Shown: positions 56,316 to 64,000 of the stretch, one piece after another
How the letters are laid out: each line of letters begins with the position of its first letter
How positions within the stretch are numbered: position 1 is the first letter of the stretch
Assembly (NCBI GenBank): GCA_019054805.1
Contig: JAHQIY010000001.1
Coordinates: 7,702,501 to 7,766,500, forward strand
Reading direction: 5' to 3'
Length of the DNA: 64,000 nucleotides
From: Brachionus manjavacas
Lineage: Eukaryota; Rotifera; Eurotatoria; Ploima; Brachionidae
The notes under the pieces: generated by a model
The model's database searches: none
The model's input: the letters and a program-made list of their open reading frames with translations, nothing else
What the model was told of the DNA's origin: nothing
Program-made: the position numbers and the translations under genes

Positions 56316-57930
56316 AAATGACGGTGAGCTATCATTTTTTTTTCAAAACAACAATGGGATTCCGACATGGTGAGAGCATTAGACAAAAACCAAACTAGAG
56401 TAACTCTGTGCGATTGGGAAATGTACCCTAAAAAAGAAAAAAAATCAAACTGAAAAACAACACAACAGTAGCTGAGCTAAAAAATATTAAATTTTAAGCA
56501 CAAAGAAGAGCTACTCTACAAAAAAATAAAGTTGATAATATTTATTAACTTTAAAGAAAAATTTTATTTTATAATCCTATTTATTCTTAACCTTACAAAA
56601 CTAATTTTTTTAACATATTTCGTCAAAGAAATGCTTTTTTTAACAATGTGCGCGTAAGGTGGCCCAACAATAACTTAGCATTTGTCGAAAATAGATAAAT
56701 AAAACATATGATTCGAGAATACAGTGGATTTTCCCAAGTGAAGCTACCTGACCGGTAGTTTAAAATGGGAAATTTGTTCTCAATTTTTAAAAAAATTTTG
56801 TAAAATGGAAAAAAAAAATTAGAAAATTATTATATTTTAGCTTTTTTTGATTACCAATCATGACTAAAATTTCTTGGTCTTATGTATTCAGCATTTGATT
56901 CACATTCTCCCTCAAATCGATAGCTAAATCCTGATAACACCAACCTTCACCACCATCACACCATATTCAGCAATTGCCTTTTCACAGCCAAAATCACCTT
57001 TCGCGCCTACTTTTAAAATATAAGTTAATTTCAGGAATAAAATTCTTAAGATATTTTACCATTTGCAATTTCGATTGACGAGAAAATCATTGAAAAAAAT
57101 AAAAAGAATTTAATTAATTTTTTCTACAATAAAATACTGGAGCATCTTGTTCAAATGAGAGCTTAAATATATGATGCTGAAGCAAAGTTTTATATGCGAG
57201 TAAAAAGGAGTTTGATAAAATTTGAATTTCAAAAGTTAAAACTGAAAAAAAAATAATTGGAGTAAAGAATTTTTTAATATACATTTATCATTTAAAATTT
57301 TCAATATCAAAAATTTTTAAATTGTACCTTTGATTTTAAATACATGCACACAAATGCTTATAAAGCTCGTAAGGGTTTGTTTGTTCCAAGTGTTAAATTA
57401 CAAGTTTATTATAAAAAATAAAAAACAAAATAAAGATTTTTTAAGTTTATAAATTTAAATTTTGTCTAATCTTAATCCTTTATTGGATAATTCCCAAAAT
57501 CAAGTGATCAATGTGTCTGAAAAAAGTCAAAATACCTATCAAAGTAATAAAAGTTGTATAATGAATTGGTGAAGTAATTGGTGAAGTCTGAGAACTTAAA
57601 AGATAGAAAAATTTACGAATACGATCAAGATCTTAAAACAGAATATTCAATGCTCAAAAAATTGATAAATGAGCAATTAAAATTTAAAAATTTTTATACT
57701 GTATTTTGGCATATTGATAATAGTTTAAAAGATATTTAATAAAAATATATTTTATAAAAGATATACAAAAAATTTCTCACTAACATTCAAAAGATTGAGC
57801 AATTAAATACAGTTAATGAATACTCTAAATCATTTCACATCCAAGTATTAAGCAATATGGTGAGTTTCATTCAATTACCAAAGGGAAGTTTTTAAGATTT
57901 TAGAGAATCGAAAAAAGAATTTAAATAGAT
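56316..57930. other. Intergenic stretch with coding-like scraps
   Basis: A possible two-exon minus-strand micro-gene at 57090-56924 (about 39 residues) is described in the findings; I do not call it. At about 57600-57740 the plus strand has an open, protein-like stretch (IYEYDQDLKTEYSMLKKLIN) inside otherwise interrupted sequence, likely an old relic. Nothing else recognised. Confidence 0.4.
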
Positions 57931-58198
57931 ATATTGAATACCCAACTCCATTGTGTAATTGCTACCTTACTATTTCCTCCTATTTTCCTGAAACTTGAAC
58001 TATGTTAACATGTGCCACATGTAACAATCTATGTCTTCTAGACTTTCATTTTTTTTAGCTTATTTACTTTATTTTGATTTTTTTTATCTCATTTTATTAA
58101 CTTTAATTTTATTTTTTATTTTGATTTTGATTTTTTAATTTATTCTGAAGGAGCCCTAGCTCGCTACAGAAAACAAATAAATAAAAATAAAAAGGAAA
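57931..58198 (+). mobile_element. LINE 3'-end copy (same family as 39.1-40.5 kb)
   Basis: From ATATTGAATACCCAACTCCA to the AAATAAAT-rich tail this matches the reverse complement of 39340-39065. Shared landmarks include ATTGTGTAATTGCTACCTTA, ACTTGAACTAT(G)TTAA, GTGCCACATG and GAGC(C/T)(C/T)TAGCTCG(C/G)TACAG. It is a 5'-truncated copy of only about 270 bp, in the opposite orientation, with small indels relative to the other copy. Confidence 0.88.
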
Positions 58199-58553
58199 AG
58201 ATTTGCCAATTTTTGTAAAAGTGCATATGGAATAATCTATTAAATAATAATTTAATTTATCGATTTATTAAACAAAATATTTTCTTTTGATTCTAAAGAA
58301 GTTTATTTTAGATGTTTTATTTCAAAAATATTTAAAAAATTTAAATTCAAATTTGTCGATAAATATAATTCAGAAATTAGAAAATTCATTAAATTAAAAA
58401 AAAATTAAATTAATTGTTTTTTTTGTTCTAAATCTATTCATCAAAAGTTCATTTTACAATTCTCGGTACAGTTTGAAAAAATTTTTTCTAAATTATGCCA
58501 CTTAAAAAATCAAAAATAAATTTCATGTAGACCTTTCGTGATCATATGTTCAC
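58199..58553. other. Short gap before TMEM201 3' end
   Basis: AT-rich, includes the presumed 3' UTR of the minus-strand gene. Nothing else seen. Confidence 0.5.
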
Positions 58554-59836
58554 TTACACGTATCGTACTAATTGAATAAGATTATAAACTCTTGCCATCG
58601 TTAAATAAAATGTCAAAAAAAATGAGATTAAAACTTCGGTAATGTATTGCTCCTCAATTCGGAAATCGAATATTTGAAAGTGAACTGCTAAATTAAATAT
58701 ATATCCGAACATCATCAAAAATCTAGACATTTTCGGTCTTTTGTAAGCCATGTGCATTGACAAAATGGTAACAAAAGCTAGTATGGCAATTATTTGTCTA
58801 TAAAACGCTAGTAACATATCTAACCATCCGTTGGTAGAATTCTCATCAAAAAATATCCCACTATCATTCATTACATTTGCCAAATCACAGGCAAAAACAA
58901 GAACCACAAAAATAAAGATGAGAATGTCTTCAAATATTGTGGTAACTGAATCACATGAGATACAAGACTTTTTTGTTCGATTCGATTTAGCTTTCGAAAA
59001 AGAATTTTCAGTTCGACTCGCATTAAAAGAAGTGTCAATATTGTCTTTGGAAATAGAAGCAGGCGATATCTCATATTTACTGTCTTTAGTAGGAGATGTC
59101 TTAAAAACATAATTGGGAACAGTTCCTGCTATTGTATAAGCTTTCTTGCTTATATTCTTAAGGTTATCGCAAATGTTGTTTAACTTGGGCGAACTGTTTT
59201 CTTGATTGACGAATTTTTGATTTTTTTCTTTGGCTACAACCTTGGGCATGTTGTTAATCTGCTGGAAAGGTTTATGCAAATTGGCATTTGATCCATTCAT
59301 TGTTTTTCGCTGGCGAATTAAATGATCGCCAATTTGTAAATCTATATTTTTGAGGTGATAGTTTACTTTCATTTTACATGGTCGACACAAGTCATACAAA
59401 TGATCCAAACGCTTCTTAAACATTTCGTATTCTTTATCAGAGGTTTTTTCCTTTAAAATAAAATTAAATCTTCAATTAAGAATATGATCAAGTCTAGTCT
59501 ACATCAATTTTTTCTTCGAATTTTTTCATTTCGTTCAATTTCATCTCCTGGTTCTTATTGCACTGTTCGCAAAGTAACGAACCAGAGGATGCGTAATTTT
59601 GGTTCGAATTGGCACAGTAGTGTTTGCTAACTTCTTTTTGCATCTCTGGTATAGGCTTGTTATAGTCGCCGTCCTAGCAAGGAAAAATAAAAACTGAGAT
59701 ATTTTTTAATTTTATTCTAAACTTTTTTAAATCCATTGTATTGTTCACATTTTTCACATGTCCATGAATTTTTGTTCATAAAAAAAACCTGGCATTCCTG
59801 ATTACAAAACCAGCAAGTTACTTTTGTTTTAAGCAT
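58554..59836 (-). CDS. TMEM201: TMEM201/Samp1 (Ima1-type inner nuclear membrane protein)
   Basis: Inner nuclear membrane protein linked to nuclear positioning and spindle association (family knowledge). Exons 59836-59723, 59673-59503 and 59450-58554 (introns 49 and 52 bp, phase 0) give 393 residues. The N-terminal Ima1 zinc domain is clear: VTCWFCNQECQVFF, WTCEKCEQYNGFKKDGDYNK, LLCEQCNKNQ, LYDLCRPCKMKV, which align in order with human TMEM201. A Ser/Lys/Asn linker follows. The C-terminal hydrophobic part is about residues 258-393 (DILIFIFVVLVFACDLA, IIAILAFVTILSMHMAY, MFGYIFNLAVHF, SFFLTFYLTMARV). The vertebrate N-terminal membrane segment before the zinc domain is absent here, and the protein is shorter than the long human isoform. 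Divergently transcribed from SMC2, 237 bp apart. Confidence 0.92.
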
Positions 59837-60073
59837 TCTTTAAAAATCAATTAGCTCGACTAATAAATTTTTAATTTTTTGTTTTTAAATTCAAATTTAA
59901 ATAACAATTTTTGTTTGCATTTATAATTTTCATCTAAACTAAAAGGTTAGCATTGCAAATAAATTTTCGTTTATAGGATTGCAAGTTGAAGGCTGAAAAT
60001 TTTAAATTTTCAAAATTCTAATTAAAATTTAACTTTTGATAGCTTTTTTTTTTGAAAATTTTAAATTGTAAAA
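59837..60073. promoter_or_regulatory. Divergent promoter region TMEM201/SMC2
   Basis: Only 237 bp separate the two opposing ATGs, so the core promoters of both genes probably lie here. AT-rich, with no TATA-box or other motif that stands out. A T-rich AG (59839-59838) sits 1 bp before the TMEM201 ATG. Confidence 0.55.
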
Positions 60074-63000
60074 ATGTATATTAAAGAGATCACAATAGAC
60101 GGTTTTAAATCATATGCCCAACAAACCATAGTTAATCAATTCGATGCCCACTTCAATGCCATAACTGGCTTGAATGGCTCGGGCAAATCGAACATCCTTG
60201 ATTCCATTTGCTTTGTGCTTGGCATCAGCAATTTGACTCAGGTGCGAGCTACCCATTTGCAAGAGTTGATTTACAAAGGAGGAAATGCCGGAATCACAAA
60301 AGCAACTGTGTCGATCACATTCGACAATATGGACAAAAATCAAAGCCCTCCGGGATACCAGGACTACGAGGAAATTACGATAACAAGACAAATTTCTGTC
60401 GGCAATAAGCACAAATATTTGATAAATGGTCAAAATGCCACCGCACAGAGAGTTACTGATTTGTTCTGCTCCGTTCAGTTGAATGTAAACAACCCGAATT
60501 TTTTGATTATGCAGGGTAAAATTACCAAAGTTCTGAACATGAAGCCAGTCGAAGTTTTATCAATGATAGAAGAAGCTGCCGGCACAAAAACCTATGACAT
60601 CAAAAAGGCCAACGCTCTCAAGACTATAGAACACAAAAATTCAAAATTAAACGAAATAGAACGAGTCCTCAAAGAAGACATTACCCCAGCCATAGAAAAG
60701 TTAAAGCAAGAGCGAAGTGCCTACATTGAATATCAAAAATGTGAAAGAGAATACTTGCACTTACACAAGGTGTCTTTAGCTTTTAAATTTTACCAAGCTG
60801 ACCAAGCTGTTCAAAAAAGCAAGTCAGTAAATGAAGGAGTTGAAAAAGAGTACCAGGATCTTACTGAGAGTGTTGGAGAAATTGAAAAAAAAATTGAGCT
60901 TTTAAAAAAAGAAATCAATTCGTGTGTTGCCAATATGGAAAAGAGTCAGAATGATGAAGAAATGAACAGATATGAGTCAGAGTTGAAACAGAACCGGATG
61001 GAATTGGCAAAATTAACAAGCGAGTTGAATAATATAAACTCTAATTTAAAAACTGATAGGAAGCGTCATGATGGAATTAAGAAAAGCATCAAAGATGTAG
61101 ATAATATTTAAAAATTTTATTTTATTTAAAATTTTAGAATTTATTTTATTTTTTCAGAATGAAAAATCAATCGAAGCAAAAGAAACAAAATTTAACGAAA
61201 TGAAGTCGAATGTTGAAAATTTGGAAAAAGATTTAGCTCTAGCTGAGCAAAATTTAAAAAAAGCCCAAAAAGAATACGAAGCCTTGTGCTGCGGTTTCGT
61301 AATCGACGAAGACACTTCTCAAGTGCAGACTATCCAGGATCAAATTTTGAATACTAAAAATAAAATTAGCGAAAGACAAACTTCAGTCAAAAAAGCCCAA
61401 ATAAAGTGAAATATGATTTTTTCTACAATTTTCTTAAATTTTTAATTTTTTTTCCAGACTTGAAAACGCACTGAAAGAAAGCGAAAAATTGAAAAAGGAA
61501 TTACAAGCAGACACCAAAAATTATGAAGATGCAAAAAAAAATTTTGAATTGAAAAAAAAAGAGCATGATTTACTCAAAACAGATTTGGACTCACTCAATT
61601 ACGAATCTAATAAATGGGAAGAACTTAGTTCGCGCAGAAATCAGCTCAGCAATCAAATTTATAATCTAAATGAAAAAATTCAAATTATCGGCGCAAAGTA
61701 AAAATATTCATCTAAATTTTTTTGTTGTTTAAAAATTTATTTTTCAAAAGATATCCACAATTAAATTTCGATTATAAGAATCCTGAACCAAATTTTGATA
61801 GATCTAAGGTTAAAGGACTGGTTTGTTCATTATTCAAAATCAAGGACACGCGATTTTCAACTGCGATTGAGACAGCAGCTGGTGGAAGGGTAACTAATTC
61901 CTTCGTTAATCTTAAAAATTAATTTTTATCAATTGTTGTTCTTTTAGAAGACCAATTTTCTCTAAGTAAAATTGGTTGTTTTTTGTAAAAATTAAGACAG
62001 TAAATTGATTTTCAATGATAATCAAATAATTTTTAAAAATAAAAAGTAGAAAAAATCAGTTAATCATATAAACTGTATATTTGGCTAAACGTAAGAGTAA
62101 AAGAAATCTTAAGACCATAAAAAATTAGACCTTATATTTTTTTTATTTTTTTGGATTTTTTTAGACAGTTTTAGCTCTGTAATGATTTTAAGATCATATT
62201 TTCATCATTTTCCGTTCATAAAATATGCTCAAAAAACCGTCAAAGAAAGCCCATTTTCGAATTGTGTCCTGCTAATAGGTCCGAGGATCCATTCGACTTT
62301 AACGATAAAATTTTTAGTAATAAAGTGATGGTCTAATTAATTGAAATCTTAAGATCATAGAAAAACTTATAGCAAAGTGTAATTTTGACTTATTTTACAT
62401 AAAAATTTTTTTTTTTTAAAAAACTTTTTCAATTATTATTCTAGAAAAAAAATCAATTCAAATTAAATAAAATAAAAATAAAATCTAACTATTAATTTAA
62501 TAATTTAAAAAAAAACATTTAGTTTGAAAAAAGGGTTATGTTATTAAGTTATGAATTTTTAGTAAAGATTGTAATACAAATTTTTAAAACGGTTTTGGTT
62601 CAAAAAAAAAACAAATTTTTCGAGTAAAAAATCATAAAATGATCAAAAAGTTTCTTTTATCTTAATTATTTTAAAATATTTTAAAATTTAAAACCACATT
62701 TTATTATTTAAAAAAGTATTAAACCATGTGAATTATATTTATTCCTCTAAAGCTGTTCAATTTGGTTGTTGACACTGACAAGACTGGCAAATTAATTCTC
62801 CAAAAAGGAGAATTAAAGCGTAAAGTGACAATCGCTCCAATGAACCAAATAAGAGGCAATCCACCTTCAGACCGTGTGGTTCGTACTGCAAAAGAACTAG
62901 TCGGTTCAGACAGAGTGCACACAGCTTTGTCTCTTATTGAGTACGATCCAGTTTATCAAACGGTTATGGAATATGTTTTTGGTACAAAATTAATTTGCTT

Positions 63001-64000
63001 TGATTTGGACTCAGCTAAATCAGTCGCTTTTCATCCTCAAATCATGACAACTACAATCACAATCGATGGCGATCAGTTCGATCCGGAAGGTACTTTATCA
63101 GGTGGTGCGCGAGGTGAAAGAGCTAATTTTTTGGCTCGAATCAACGAGCTTAATCAGGCAAAAGAGGAACTTAGCGCTCGAGAAAAAGAAATGCTAGAGG
63201 TAAACTCAGATCTAAAAAAAGAAAAGGAAGTGTCGATTCAATACACTCGCTTGAAAAACGACTATGATCTAAAAGCTAATCAATTAAATTTGGCCAAACT
63301 TAACCTCGAACAAACCACTCATCATCAAAAATTGGAAAAGCTTAATAATCTGAATGAAGAGATTAAAACTCAACAAGAAGAAAGCCAAAGCTCGAATTCT
63401 GAATTGGAAAATTTAAGAACTAAACTGGTCGATCTAGAAAATAAAGTAAAAAATAATACTGATATTGAAAAAGAGAAGGAAAATGGACAAAAAAAAATAA
63501 ATGAGGCTAAAGCTAATCTAGAAAATAAACAAATTTCTTCAAGTCAATTACAACAAGACTATAAGTCCATAAATATGGACATAGATGTGCTGAGAAAAGA
63601 AATCCAAGGCTATACTGAAGAACTGGAAAAGTTGGAACAAAATACCAAGTCATTAAATGAGGAAATCGATTGCAAAACGAGTCAAATTGGCAAACTCAAA
63701 GAGGAAGAAGACAAAATAATTGGAAAGCTGAATGAACGAAAGGAGGTTATTAAGGAAAAGAATCGAGAAATCGATTCAAAAAATAAAGAGTGCGACCGAT
63801 TGGAAAAGGAAAAAAACTCCATTGAGCTTAAAATTAAGGAGTTGGCACACAAAAAGTCTGATTTAAAGGATCATTTGAAGTCGTATGAGGAAACACTTGA
63901 TGTTTTGATGAGAGAAAATTCCTGGATTGAAGAAGAAAAAAAACTCTTTGGCCAATCTAACTCTATATATGATTTTTCTAAGCAAAACATAAAGGAAATT
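60074..64000 (+). CDS. SMC2: Condensin ATPase subunit SMC2, 5' part
   Basis: Core ATPase of condensin I/II, partner of SMC4, compacting mitotic chromosomes (family knowledge). Exons 60074-61096, 61158-61405, 61458-61697, 61751-61889 and 62753 to beyond the right edge; 966 codons visible of a usual 1200 or so. The N-terminal head has [18 protein letters not shown], Walker [10 protein letters not shown] (32-40), the Q-loop region [18 protein letters not shown] and the [13 protein letters not shown] block. Coiled coil follows. The hinge begins with [20 protein letters not shown] and [18 protein letters not shown]. It continues after the 863-bp intron with [28 protein letters not shown] and [13 protein letters not shown], then a second coiled coil up to the edge ([18 protein letters not shown]). 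The signature motif and Walker B lie beyond the window. All phases close. Confidence 0.96.
61890..62752 (+). other. Large SMC2 intron
   Basis: 863-bp GT-AG intron, phase 0, interrupting the hinge coding sequence. AT-rich; nothing nested recognised. Confidence 0.75.

Noticed and set aside
1-64000. tRNA, rRNA or CRISPR features
   Set aside because: No cloverleaf-like GC-rich segments with T-arm GGTTC patterns, no rRNA-like blocks and no regularly spaced repeats were seen.

Overview
This window is nuclear DNA of a small-genome animal. It is very A+T-rich (about three quarters by eye). Its genes are plainly metazoan (ubinuclein, PKMYT1, WDR24, TMEM201, VMA21, a tetraspanin), and most introns are only about 45-60 bp with GT-AG ends. 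The base composition, tiny introns, LINE mix and a TIR protein of a type I associate with rotifers fit a monogonont rotifer such as Brachionus. The phylum is inference, not something the sequence proves.

Layout, left to right: the 5' part of the splicing factor SYF1/XAB2 (-, runs off the left edge); TIMM8 and VMA21 as a tight head-to-tail pair (+); a transposon-rich stretch (MULE remnant, dead Tc1/mariner copy, long CR1/jockey-like LINE); ubinuclein (-, two large exons around a 1.47 kb intron); an intergenic stretch with an unidentified coding relic; PKMYT1 (+, 8 exons, one GC-AG intron); an old Gypsy-type gag fossil; an intronless ARM-TIR protein with a SAM-like tail (-); WDR24 (-, 13 exons over 7.9 kb, two large introns filled with LINE pieces and foldback repeats); a mosaic of LINEs and a MULE transposase copy at 37-43 kb, including one LINE nested in another with a perfect 18-bp target duplication; a beta-1,4-galactosyltransferase (-); a MITE with a perfect 8-bp target duplication; a class I sirtuin with a long C-terminal extension (-); a tetraspanin (+) whose 21-codon first exon lies 2.3 kb upstream; TMEM201/Samp1 (-); and, divergent from it across 237 bp, SMC2 (+), which runs off the right edge.

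The host genes are unrelated housekeeping and signalling genes: splicing, mitochondrial import, V-ATPase assembly, HIRA-type chromatin assembly, the CDK1-inhibitory kinase, GATOR2/mTORC1 sensing, Golgi glycosylation, NAD-dependent deacylation, nuclear envelope and condensin. I see no operon-like pathway grouping. The most unusual items are: a pair of hammerhead-ribozyme-like motifs in inverted orientation; several long foldback elements, two of which form one family; the ARM-TIR-SAM-like domain order, which is permuted relative to SARM1; the sirtuin with a 223-residue tail and a CX4C zinc half-site; and T-rich splice-acceptor-like AGs just upstream of most start codons, which may point to spliced-leader trans-splicing.

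Exon structures were worked out by hand from splice consensus, reading phase and remembered family sequences. All phases close, but no transcript evidence was available.
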